Origin: an uncultured Bacteroidota bacterium
GTDB taxonomy: Bacteria; Bacteroidota; Bacteroidia; 2-12-FULL-35-15
Length of the DNA: 17,747 bases
Direction of reading: 5' to 3'
NCBI GenBank assembly: GCA_903881065.1
Contig: CAIRRW010000498.1
Span: forward strand, 1 to 17,747
Position numbers and translations under genes: made by a program. Under the pieces are notes generated by a model. It was not told where the DNA came from and did not search any database. It was given only the letters and a program-made list of their open reading frames with translations. Shown here piece after piece: positions 8,093 through 15,464 of this stretch. Positions within the stretch are counted from its first letter, which is position 1. Each line of letters opens with the position of its first letter.

Positions 8093-8696
8093 TTTTGTTT
8101 TGTATTGATTCCGAATAAATTTTCCAATCTGCTTCCGTATTCAAATTCATCAACACATTGTTTTCACTTGCTTCTATCTGTATTCTATTAAACTTCTTTA
8201 GCTCGTCTTTTAAAATCCAATCGTAACCTTGCAGGTTCTTTAAATGATTTATAATCTCTTTACCCAATAAAATCGGATGACCATTTATTCCATTGTTGGC
8301 AGGAACCACATAACTATCATCTTTTAATTTCGCTATCATCTTGTTCAATAAACCAACACTTATATCGGGGTTGTCAATATTTTGAATAAAGCATCCCTGA
8401 TCATGCTCCACTTCTTTTAATCCTAAACTAATGGAATAACTTCTGCCGAGTTCAGTAAAATTGTTTTTCAAAACATTGTTACTAATAGAAAGTTTGGAAA
8501 TCAGTTTAGCCCATTCTTCCTTAAACAAAATACTATTAAGAATGATAACTGGCTTCTCAATCCCTAATTCAAAATATATGGAAGAGAGTCGTTCTACCAA
8601 TGTTTTATCAGCAATCGATAGAAAAGCCTTAGGATAATTCATCCTCGAAGAATTTCCTCCGCTAAGAATAATAACTGCTGTTTTGTCTATATTCAT
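8076..8696 (-). CDS. MobA/MocA-like molybdenum cofactor nucleotidyltransferase
   Basis: Likely attaches CMP (or GMP) to molybdopterin to make the dinucleotide cofactor for the downstream hydroxylase. 206 residues with a single NTP-transferase fold. The nucleotide loop LSGGNSSRMNYPKAFL (11-26) has R18 and K23. GRSYSISLGL (84-93) corresponds to the conserved G-x-S-x-S-L-x-x-G-L segment of MocA-type enzymes. NIDNPD (106-111) supplies the metal-binding Asp, and NGHPILL (138-144) and NTEADW (186-191) follow. The last is usually D-T-P-x-D, so it is slightly degenerate here. Co-transcription with an XdhC homologue favours a cytidylyltransferase (MocA type), in keeping with Mo-MCD in HCR-like enzymes. 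It is the first gene of the operon. Confidence 0.85.
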   Translation of the reverse strand: MNIDKTAVIILSGGNSSRMNYPKAFLSIADKTLVERLSSIYFELGIEKPVIILNSILFKEEWAKLISKLSISNNVLKNNFTELGRSYSISLGLKEVEHDQGCFIQNIDNPDISVGLLNKMIAKLKDDSYVVPANNGINGHPILLGKEIINHLKNLQGYDWILKDELKKFNRIQIEASENNVLMNLNTEADWKIYSESIQNKSVQLN

Positions 8697-8703
8697 TTCC
8701 TAA

Positions 8704-8711
8704 CAAAACTA
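8704..8711 (-). promoter_or_regulatory. putative -7 element of the Mo-hydroxylase operon
   Basis: Read on the minus strand this is TAGTTTTG, an exact TAnnTTTG match. It lies 7 bases before the nucleotidyltransferase ATG, so transcription would start almost at the start codon and the mRNA would be leaderless. A TTTG at 8729-8726 (minus) lies 16 bases upstream as a possible -33 element, a little closer than usual. Confidence 0.4.
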
Positions 8712-8712
8712 T

Positions 8713-8737
8713 TCATAGTTAAAGCAGCAAACTATGA
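8713..8737. promoter_or_regulatory. 8-bp inverted repeat, candidate operator over the Mo-operon promoter
   Basis: TCATAGTT (8713-8720) and AACTATGA (8730-8737) form a perfect inverted repeat with a 9-base spacer. It sits between and over the putative -33 and -7 elements, where a repressor would block transcription. No regulator gene is present in the window to match it with. Confidence 0.35.
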
Positions 8738-8755
8738 TATTAGTCAGCCGTAATG

Positions 8756-8767
8756 TGACATAAATCA
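8756..8767. promoter_or_regulatory. CRP/FNR-like site TGACATAAATCA
   Basis: TGA-N6-TCA dyad in the 225-base divergent region between the Mo operon and the peptidase gene. Its centre lies about 63 bases upstream of the inferred Mo-operon transcription start, a usual activator distance. It resembles the dyad at 6547-6558, whose minus-strand reading is TGACTAAAATCA (10 of 12 identical). Confidence 0.35.
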
Positions 8768-8921
8768 GCAGAGAAAAATGGATATAGATCTTTTGGGAAG
8801 TGGTATCTAATGTAAGTGTTTAAAAGTTGTATAAAAATCATCAGTCGCCCTATAAAATTAAACTAATTTTAACCTGAATTTCAAGGATGGTTTTTATAGC
8901 TTAAGTTAATTAATATTTATT

Positions 8922-11096
8922 ATGAAAAAGAATATTTTGATTTTGTTTGTCTCGGTAATACTATTGCAAACAGCCAATGCACAAACAAAATTGCTTACCA
9001 TGGACGAAGCAATTATAAAACAGAAAACTACACTTGCCCCAGCAAAATTAAAACAATTAATGTGGATAAAAGGAGCAGATAAATTTTCTTTTATAAATGA
9101 TGAAAATGCAATTGTAATTGGCAATGCAGAAAGCAATAAACAGGAAATAGCGGTAACCTTAAAGCAAATAAATGAGGCACTGTTGAAACTAAAACTGGCA
9201 ACATTTGAAGCCATGCCTGTTATTCAATGGAAGAGCGAAAATGTATTTATGATTGAAGCAGAAAATAAATTACTTGCGTATAATATTAAATCAAAATATT
9301 TTACTGTGGATGCTGATAGAGATTTTGGGAAGGATGCTGAACATATTGATTTCGATGCCATTTCTCTATACGTAGCTTATACTGTTAAAAATAATTTATT
9401 TGTATTTGATGGGAAAGAAAAACTTGCAATTACAAATGATAAGGATGAAAACATTGTGAATGGACAATCGGTACATCGTAATGAATTTGGAATTACAAAA
9501 GGAACATTTTGGTCGCCAAAAGGCGATCAACTTGCATTTTATAGAATGGACCAAACCATGGTAACTGATTATCCAATCATCGACTGGACAGTTCGTCCTG
9601 CCAAAGTGAATGAAATCAAGTACCCTATGGCAGGAGATAAAAGCCATGAAGTAACAGTTGGTGTATATAATGTAGCCAAGCATACTACCATTTTTTTGAA
9701 AACCGGAGAACCAAAAGAACAGTATTTAGCAAATATCACCTGGAGCCCGGATGAGAAACATATTTTTATTCAAGTATTAAATCGGGATCAGAACGAAATG
9801 AAACTGAATTCATATAATTCAGTAACAGGAGAGTTTGAACAGACTTACTATACTGAAAGAAATGAAAAGTATGTGCATCCTACGCACCCAATAGCTTTTG
9901 TGCCAAATCATAATGATGAATTTATTTTACAGTCGGAGATGGATGGGTATAATCATTTGCACTTGTTTTCGTTTGATTCCAAATCTATTTCCATGAAAGA
10001 ATTTATTAAAGATAATAAATTTGCAGGTGATGGAAAGTGGATTATTACCGACTTGGCAGGCTTTGATGATAAAGGAGATAATGTTTATTATTCTTCAACA
10101 AAGGAAAATGGTATTACCCGCAATTTATATAAAATGAACTTGAAAGATGGTATGATTGCAAGACTTACACAAGGCGATGGAACACATACTATCTTACTAA
10201 GTGACAGTAAAAAATACTTTATTGATAACTTTCAATCTATTGATGTGCCAAGAGAAGTAGCCCTATATTCAACATCAGGTAAGAAACTGCAAACATTAAA
10301 ACTTGCAGAGAATCCATTAAAAGAATATAAGCTAGGGAAACTTTCTTTATTTAAATTGAAGAGTGAAGCAGGCGATGATTTATATTGTAGAATGTTTAAA
10401 CCTGTTGACTTTGATTCAACAAAAAAATACCCTGTTATAGTTTATTTATATAATGGGCCGGGCATTCAGTTGGTTAATAATACTTGGAATGGTGGTGCTG
10501 ACATGTGGCTTCAATATATGGCTGAACGTGGCTTTGTAGTATTTACCATGGATGGAAGGGGAAGTGCAAATAGAGGAACAGCATTTGAACAAGCGTCATT
10601 TCAACATCTTGGAACTGTTGAAATGAGAGATCAGATGATTGGAATTAATTATTTGAAAAGTTTAAAGTATGTAGATGCCGCTCGTATGGGACTTATGGGT
10701 TGGAGTTTTGGAGGATTTATGACAACAAGTATTATGACACGTTATCCTGATATTTTTAAAGTTGCAGTTGCAGGCGGCCCAGTTATCGACTGGAGTTATT
10801 ATGAAATCATGTATACAGAAAGATATATGGATACTCCTCAGTCAAATCCTCAAGGATATAAAGAATCAAATGTGATGAATTATATTGATAATTTAAAAGG
10901 GAAGTTAATGCTGATACATGGCACACAAGATAATGTTGTGGTGTGGCAACACAGTTTGATGTTTCTGAAAGCTTGTGTTGACAAGGGAAAACAAGTGGAT
11001 TATTTTGTTTATCCTGGTCACGAACACAATGTAACAGGCAAAGACAGAGTTCACCTTTTCAATAAAGTATCGGAATATTTTATAAGTAATTTATAA
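8922..11096 (+). CDS. secreted S9 family (DPP IV-like) prolyl peptidase
   Basis: Exported serine peptidase of 724 residues that would trim dipeptides or tripeptides from peptide N-termini. A type I signal peptide (KKN followed by a hydrophobic core) ends near A20-Q21. A DPP IV N-terminal beta-propeller domain spans about 90-460, with FWSPKGDQLAFYRMD as a recognisable blade. The alpha/beta-hydrolase domain carries S595 in GWSFGGF, D670 in HGTQDN and H702 in GHEHN as the catalytic triad. The paired Glu that grips the substrate N-terminus in true DPP IV is not obvious; the corresponding area may be SVHRNEFGI with E188, so exact specificity is uncertain. It is transcribed away from the Mo operon and faces the lipid ABC transporter genes. 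No functional link to either is evident. Confidence 0.93.
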   Translation: MKKNILILFVSVILLQTANAQTKLLTMDEAIIKQKTTLAPAKLKQLMWIKGADKFSFINDENAIVIGNAESNKQEIAVTLKQINEALLKLKLATFEAMPVIQWKSENVFMIEAENKLLAYNIKSKYFTVDADRDFGKDAEHIDFDAISLYVAYTVKNNLFVFDGKEKLAITNDKDENIVNGQSVHRNEFGITKGTFWSPKGDQLAFYRMDQTMVTDYPIIDWTVRPAKVNEIKYPMAGDKSHEVTVGVYNVAKHTTIFLKTGEPKEQYLANITWSPDEKHIFIQVLNRDQNEMKLNSYNSVTGEFEQTYYTERNEKYVHPTHPIAFVPNHNDEFILQSEMDGYNHLHLFSFDSKSISMKEFIKDNKFAGDGKWIITDLAGFDDKGDNVYYSSTKENGITRNLYKMNLKDGMIARLTQGDGTHTILLSDSKKYFIDNFQSIDVPREVALYSTSGKKLQTLKLAENPLKEYKLGKLSLFKLKSEAGDDLYCRMFKPVDFDSTKKYPVIVYLYNGPGIQLVNNTWNGGADMWLQYMAERGFVVFTMDGRGSANRGTAFEQASFQHLGTVEMRDQMIGINYLKSLKYVDAARMGLMGWSFGGFMTTSIMTRYPDIFKVAVAGGPVIDWSYYEIMYTERYMDTPQSNPQGYKESNVMNYIDNLKGKLMLIHGTQDNVVVWQHSLMFLKACVDKGKQVDYFVYPGHEHNVTGKDRVHLFNKVSEYFISNL

Positions 11097-11102
11097 GCGT
11101 GG

Positions 11103-11118
11103 ATAACGTGTTCGTTAT
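11103..11118. terminator. short hairpin between convergent genes
   Basis: ATAACG (11103-11108) and CGTTAT (11113-11118) form a perfect 6-bp stem with a TGTT loop, inside the 24-base gap between the convergent peptidase and ABC ATPase genes. There is no clean T tract on either strand, so termination is suggested mainly by position. Confidence 0.35.
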
Positions 11119-11120
11119 TG

Positions 11121-11873
11121 CTAAAATTTAGTTTTTAAATCCCTCATAAACTTTGTGGCATATACAAAGTCACAAACTTCTTTATTGTCTGTTTTAAGGA
11201 TTTCTGATTTACTTCCTTCCCACCATTTCTCTCCTTTATAAATAAACATAATGTTGTCTCCGATCTCAATAACAGAATTCATATCATGAGTAATTACAAC
11301 AGTAGTAATATTATATTCTTCTGTAATTTCCTTTATTAGATTATCAATTACAATTGATGTTTTAGGATCTAACCCTGAGTTTGGTTCATCACAAAATAAA
11401 TATTTCGGCTGAACAGCAATTGCTCGTGCAATTGCTACTCTCTTTTTCATACCACCACTTAATTCGGAAGGATATAAGTTATTTGCATTCTCCAAATTTA
11501 CCCTTTGCAAACAGAAATTAGCTCTGTCTTTTTTTTCAGAAGTACTTAAATCAGTAAACATGGAAATAGGAAACACAACGTTTTCTTCAACAGTCTGCGA
11601 ATCAAAAAGAGCTCCACCTTGAAATAGCATGCCAATTTCTTTTCTGATTTCCTTTTTGCCTTTAAAATCCATTTCGTAGAAATTACGGCCATTAAACAAA
11701 ACCTCGCCAGCATCAATTTCATTTAATCCTACCATACATTTTAATAAGGTAGTTTTACCGGAGCCGCTTTCGCCAATAATCATATTGGTTTTTCCTGATT
11801 CAAATTCAAAAGAAATGTTTTGTATAACAGATCTTCCCGAAAAAGTTTTTGATATGTTATTTATTTGAATCAA
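11121..11873 (-). CDS. MlaF-like ABC transporter ATP-binding protein
   Basis: ATPase of an Mla/MCE-type lipid transporter, on the cytoplasmic face of the inner membrane. I choose the TTG at 11873: its TTGA overlaps the permease stop TGA, the usual coupled junction, and it gives a 250-residue protein beginning at the family's normal N-terminus (IQINNISKTF). The ATG at 11927 would add 18 residues unlike the family. Numbered from TTG: Walker A GESGSGKT (34-41), Q-loop Q85, signature LSGGM (138-142), Walker B YLFCDEP (158-164) and H-loop H196. FQGGALFDSQTVEENV is typical of MlaF-type proteins. It partners the permease upstream. The substrate-binding MCE protein (MlaD) is not in the window. Confidence 0.92.
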   Translation of the reverse strand: MIQINNISKTFSGRSVIQNISFEFESGKTNMIIGESGSGKTTLLKCMVGLNEIDAGEVLFNGRNFYEMDFKGKKEIRKEIGMLFQGGALFDSQTVEENVVFPISMFTDLSTSEKKDRANFCLQRVNLENANNLYPSELSGGMKKRVAIARAIAVQPKYLFCDEPNSGLDPKTSIVIDNLIKEITEEYNITTVVITHDMNSVIEIGDNIMFIYKGEKWWEGSKSEILKTDNKEVCDFVYATKFMRDLKTKF

Positions 11874-12610
11874 ACTAAAAGTAATTGTGTTAAAATTAAA
11901 TCGAATGCAAGAATAACAACTATGCAATATACTACACCTTTTGTACTCGAACGGCCGACCTCTAAAGCTCCTCCTTTTGTAAAATAACCATTGTAAGCAG
12001 GTACTGAAGCAATAATGAAGGCAAACACTACTGATTTTATTAAAGCATAAACCACATTGTAGGGCCTGAAATCATAGGTGATGCCGTAAATATAATCGTG
12101 GCTGGTAACTACCCCTGCAAGTAATCCGAAAACATATCCTCCTATAATACCAAAGAACATGGAGAAAACAATAAGCACCGGATTGAATAACATAGAACCA
12201 ATAATTTTTGGAGCTATTAAATATCCTGCTGAATTTATTCCCATAATTTCTAGGGCATCTATTTGCTCGGTTACACGCATAGTTCCTATTTCAGAAGCAA
12301 TGCTTGAACCAACCTTACCTGCCAAGATTAAACTAATTACAAGAGGCGCAAATTCTAGAATAATGGAATCACGCACGGCAACACCGATTGCGTAAACTGG
12401 TATTAGGGGGTTCTCAAAATTAAAAGCAGATTGAATTGTGATAACTGCACCAAGAAAAACGGATACGATTGCTACTATACCTAATGAACCTATTCCTAAA
12501 CTTATAATCTCATCCAAGATTCGTTGCCAATAAATGGATGCTTTTTCTGGCTTCGCAAATGTCCTTCTTATTAGGATAAAGTAACGACCGAAATGAAAAA
12601 ATATGTGCAT
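11870..12610 (-). CDS. MlaE-like ABC transporter permease
   Basis: Inner-membrane permease of a phospholipid transporter that helps keep outer-membrane lipid asymmetry. 246 residues, with about five or six hydrophobic segments. The hallmark EIGTMRVTEQIDALEIMG lies at about 106-123, and GKVGSSIASEIG just before it is also diagnostic of the MlaE/DUF140 family. An amphipathic N-terminal helix (FGRYFILIRRTF) precedes the first membrane span, as in E. coli MlaE. It forms a two-gene unit with the ATPase through a 4-base overlap. It is transcribed divergently from the small lipoprotein gene, with a 94-base shared upstream region. Confidence 0.92.
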   Translation of the reverse strand: MHIFFHFGRYFILIRRTFAKPEKASIYWQRILDEIISLGIGSLGIVAIVSVFLGAVITIQSAFNFENPLIPVYAIGVAVRDSIILEFAPLVISLILAGKVGSSIASEIGTMRVTEQIDALEIMGINSAGYLIAPKIIGSMLFNPVLIVFSMFFGIIGGYVFGLLAGVVTSHDYIYGITYDFRPYNVVYALIKSVVFAFIIASVPAYNGYFTKGGALEVGRSSTKGVVYCIVVILAFDLILTQLLLV

Positions 12611-12676
12611 TTAATAGCTTGAAAATTTTTGATAAAAATAAGAATAATTGACCACAATAGTAATGTTTTGTTTTTA

Positions 12677-12684
12677 TATCTTTG
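12677..12684 (+). promoter_or_regulatory. -7 promoter element of the small lipoprotein gene
   Basis: TATCTTTG is an exact TAnnTTTG match 20 bases before the lipoprotein ATG. A TTG at 12648-12650 lies upstream at a spacing of 26, somewhat longer than usual for a -33 element. Confidence 0.5.
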
Positions 12685-12704
12685 TTGCACCTTAAATAAG
12701 AGAT

Positions 12705-12860
12705 ATGAAGAACAGGTCTAGATTCGCATTACAATTAATCGCTTCATTATTTATTGTTGCCATTTTTATGAGTTGCAGAACCAAAAAAGAAAAGTGCAAT
12801 ACTTGTCCTCGATGGAGTAAAGTGGAAAAACTGAGCAAATCCTCTACAGCAAAACTCTAA
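12705..12860 (+). CDS. small lipoprotein (51 residues) upstream of feoAB
   Basis: An ORF of 51 codons. The N-terminus is basic (MKNRSRF), followed by a hydrophobic helix (8-22) and the lipobox FMSC with the modified Cys at C24, so the mature protein would be a lipid-anchored peptide of 28 residues. The mature part is Lys-rich and holds a second Cys pair, C31 and C34, in KCNTCPRW, which could bind metal or form a disulfide. Tiny lipoproteins with a C-x-x-C-P core occur widely in Bacteroidota, to my recollection without known function. It has its own promoter element and a terminator directly after the stop. The neighbouring feoA-feoB unit raises a link to iron, but that is only context. Confidence 0.75.
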   Translation: MKNRSRFALQLIASLFIVAIFMSCRTKKEKCNTCPRWSKVEKLSKSSTAKL

Positions 12861-12887
12861 GAAAAGGCATTTCTCAAAACCTTTTTC
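12861..12887 (+). terminator. terminator after the small lipoprotein gene
   Basis: AAAAGG (12862-12867) pairs with CCTTTT (12880-12885), followed by more pyrimidines (TTC), directly after the TAA at 12858-12860. The stem is short, but the position is right. Confidence 0.5.
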
Positions 12888-12924
12888 TCAAATTAACAGC
12901 CTTAGTAAATAAAATTTATTTAAA

Positions 12925-12950
12925 ACCTGTATAAATAAGGTGTATTTTTG
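12925..12950 (+). promoter_or_regulatory. feoAB promoter with overlapping inverted repeat
   Basis: TATTTTTG at 12943-12950 matches TAnnTTTG exactly and lies only 9 bases before the feoA ATG, predicting a leaderless or nearly leaderless mRNA. Just upstream, ACCT (12925-12928) and AGGT (12938-12941) form an inverted pair with a 9-base spacer. It could be part of a metal-repressor operator, but it does not match a Fur box I would recognise. Confidence 0.4.
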
Positions 12951-12959
12951 TAGTCTAAA

Positions 12960-13211
12960 ATGACAGAAAAGAGAACGTTGAAAAAGTTATCACAATTAGA
13001 AATAGGACAGAGCGCAATCATTGATTCGTTTACTGATAAAGATATGTCGTTAAAACTTTTGGAAATGGGCTGCACCCCTGGTGAGATTGTTACTTTGGAC
13101 CGAATAGCACCAATGGGCGACCCTATTGCAATAAAGGTTTCAGGATACTTATTAAGCTTAAGAAAAGAAGAAGCTTCAACCGTACTCGTATCGATAATAA
13201 ATAAGAATTAA
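12960..13211 (+). CDS. feoA: FeoA, ferrous iron transport accessory protein
   Basis: Small cytoplasmic SH3-like protein of 83 residues that assists FeoB in Fe(II) import. It shows the family pattern: L-S-Q-L-E-I-G-Q near the N-terminus, LLEMGCTPGEIVTL in the middle (around 34-47), and the closing IAIKVSGYLLSLRKEEA. Its length is typical for a stand-alone FeoA. It lies 13 bases upstream of feoB and is clearly co-transcribed with it. No FeoC follows. Confidence 0.95.
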   Translation: MTEKRTLKKLSQLEIGQSAIIDSFTDKDMSLKLLEMGCTPGEIVTLDRIAPMGDPIAIKVSGYLLSLRKEEASTVLVSIINKN

Positions 13212-13224
13212 TTATTTTTTCGGC

Positions 13225-15372
13225 GTGGAGGCGGCACAATCGTTTGTAAATTTTTCAGAAAAGTCTTCCATAAAAGTTGCGCTGGTAGGAAACCCTAACA
13301 GTGGTAAATCCACTTTATTTAATGCACTTACGGGACTACACCAAAAGACGGGAAACTTCCCTGGTGTTACTGTAGATAAGAAATCAGGCACGGCAAAGCT
13401 GAATTCTACAGTAACTGCCGATTTTGTTGATTTACCTGGTACTTATAGTTTATATCCTAAGTCGCTGGATGAGAGCGTAACCTTTGAAGTGCTTTGTAAT
13501 CCAGCTAATAAAGACCATCCTGATGTAACCATTATTGTTGCAGATGCAAGTAATCTGAAACGTAATTTGTTTCTGGTATCTCAGATTATTGATTTAAAAA
13601 TTCCTGTGATTCTTGCCTTGAATATGATTGATCTTGTTGAGAAGGAAGGCGACACCATAGATACTGCACGTCTTTCGGAAAGGTTGGGAGTAAAAGTATT
13701 TTCTGTAAGCGCCAGAAAGAAAGAAGGAATTGAAGAAATTAAACATGCATTACTTCAGCCGTTACCTGTTCCTCAATATGATTTTGTTGATTTAAGAAAC
13801 ATTGCCAGCGATACAATAGATAAAATAAGAGCGGTGATTCATTTAAACAGTGATTTTGCTGCATTCCATTCCATACATAACTTGCCGGAAATTCATTACC
13901 TTGATGATAAGCCGGAGAAAAAAGCCAAGATGGAAGCAATATTAAAAGCTGCAGCCCATGATACCAACAAATTGCAATCGCAGGAAAGTGTAGAACGTTA
14001 CAAGGTAATTAATAGAATAGTAGCTGAATGCGTTTTCGAGAAAACAGAAGTTAAGTCAGAAACATTTACACATAAACTGGATGGCATTTTAACGCATCGG
14101 GTTTATGGATACGCAATATTCTTAATCATCCTCTTCTTTATTTTCCAAACGATATTCTTTGTTGCTAAGTATCCGATGGAATGGATTGAAGGATTATTTG
14201 TAATGGTGAGTCAGTGGGCTACCAGCACACTTCCTCCTGGAGAATTTACGAACTTAATAGTGAACGGAATTATTGCCGGACTTAGCGGTGTAGTAGTCTT
14301 CGTTCCGCAAATTGCATTGCTGTTTGCCTTTATCGCCATCCTCGAAGATACCGGATATATGGCACGTGTAAGTTTTATCATGGATAAAATGATGCGAAGA
14401 TTTGGGTTGAACGGCAGGTCGGTGATTCCATTGGTAAGTGGTGTAGCGTGTGCAGTACCAGCAATTATGAGTACCCGAACTATAAGCAGCTGGAAGGAAC
14501 GTATTATTACAATTATGGTAACTCCTCTGATGAGTTGCTCTGCACGACTGCCGGTTTATACCTTATTAATTTCATTGGTAGTACCTCAGAATAAAACGGA
14601 AGGATTTTTCAATTATCAGGGATTAATATTAATGTGCTTGTATTTAATTGGCTTTATAGCAGCTATTAGTGCAGCATTTGTTTTCAAAATTATATTGAAG
14701 GCAAAAGAGAAAAGTTATTTTATTATGGAACTTCCTGTATATCGCTCACCGCAATGGAAAACGGTAACCAGAGTGATGTTTGATAAAGTAAAAGTATTTC
14801 TGTTTGATGCTGGGAAAATCATTGTTGCCATATCTGTTATCCTTTGGTTTTTATCCTCACATGCCCCTGGGAATAGAATGGAAACTATTGAGAAAAAATA
14901 TGCTTCAACAGAGATGACTACAAAATTCACTGAAACAGAACGTAATGTAAAAATATCATCAGAGAAACTGGAAAATTCATATGCCGGTATTCTCGGTAAA
15001 GGTTTGGAACCTGCCATTGCACCGCTTGGTTTCGATTGGAAAATAGGAATAGCTTTAGTTACTTCGTTTGCTGCACGCGAAGTATTTGTAGGAACAATGG
15101 CTACTATATATAGTGCCGATAATAAAGATAATTCGCAGACAGTGAGAGACAAAATGCAGAATGAGATAAACTCAAAAACCAACTTACCTACTTTTACTAT
15201 GGCTGTCAGTTTTTCCTTATTAATATTTTATGCCTTTGCAATGCAATGTATGAGCACTCTTGCGGTGGTATATCGTGAAACGAAAAGCTGGAAATGGCCG
15301 GTAATTCAATTTCTATTTATGGGCACACTTGCTTATGTTGCCACCTTTGTTGTTTACCATGTTCTTAAATAG
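13225..15372 (+). CDS. feoB: FeoB, ferrous iron transporter
   Basis: Inner-membrane Fe(II) transporter with an N-terminal G domain, 715 residues. The GTPase motifs are G1 GNPNSGKS (23-29 after G22), G2 around T49 (FPGVTV), G3 DLPG (69-72), G4 NMID (133-136) and G5 SAR (162-164). A helical GDI-like linker spans about 190-280. The membrane domain contains two gate regions, including GVACAVPAIMSTRTI with the conserved Cys, and a later AAREVFVGTM segment. It starts with GTG at 13225; no ATG is available upstream of the G1 motif, so GTG is the best start. All nucleotide-binding motifs are intact, so the protein should be functional. feoA and feoB are separate, not fused as in some Bacteroides. Confidence 0.95.
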   Translation: MEAAQSFVNFSEKSSIKVALVGNPNSGKSTLFNALTGLHQKTGNFPGVTVDKKSGTAKLNSTVTADFVDLPGTYSLYPKSLDESVTFEVLCNPANKDHPDVTIIVADASNLKRNLFLVSQIIDLKIPVILALNMIDLVEKEGDTIDTARLSERLGVKVFSVSARKKEGIEEIKHALLQPLPVPQYDFVDLRNIASDTIDKIRAVIHLNSDFAAFHSIHNLPEIHYLDDKPEKKAKMEAILKAAAHDTNKLQSQESVERYKVINRIVAECVFEKTEVKSETFTHKLDGILTHRVYGYAIFLIILFFIFQTIFFVAKYPMEWIEGLFVMVSQWATSTLPPGEFTNLIVNGIIAGLSGVVVFVPQIALLFAFIAILEDTGYMARVSFIMDKMMRRFGLNGRSVIPLVSGVACAVPAIMSTRTISSWKERIITIMVTPLMSCSARLPVYTLLISLVVPQNKTEGFFNYQGLILMCLYLIGFIAAISAAFVFKIILKAKEKSYFIMELPVYRSPQWKTVTRVMFDKVKVFLFDAGKIIVAISVILWFLSSHAPGNRMETIEKKYASTEMTTKFTETERNVKISSEKLENSYAGILGKGLEPAIAPLGFDWKIGIALVTSFAAREVFVGTMATIYSADNKDNSQTVRDKMQNEINSKTNLPTFTMAVSFSLLIFYAFAMQCMSTLAVVYRETKSWKWPVIQFLFMGTLAYVATFVVYHVLK

Positions 15373-15463
15373 TTTATTAGTTCATTTGTTTATTTGTTCA
15401 CTAGTCAATGTAAAAACAATCAACATTTGAAAAACAACCAATGAACTAATGACCTAATAAACT
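15371..15463. repeat. imperfect inverted repeat between feoB and the SprT-like gene
   Basis: AGTTTATTAGTTCAT (15371-15385) pairs with ATGACCTAATAAACT (15449-15463), 14 of 15 matching. The right arm is itself a doubled motif (ATGAACTAATGAC, then CTAATAAACTAATGA) and contains the core also seen at 2723-2754. The SprT-like start codon ATG at 15465 lies inside this repeat. There is no T tract, so it is not a normal terminator. Confidence 0.55.
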
Positions 15464-15464
15464 A

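Noticed and set aside
2745..8696. Plain xanthine dehydrogenase (purine breakdown) operon
   Set aside because: The FAD subunit has the HcrB-type [4Fe-4S] loop, the catalytic chain ends in a GAKETGEGA motif rather than an XdhB-type GEPP motif, and no purine genes are nearby. The substrate is left open.
14715..15182. 155-codon ORF on the minus strand
   Set aside because: It is antisense to the feoB membrane domain and has no recognisable features.
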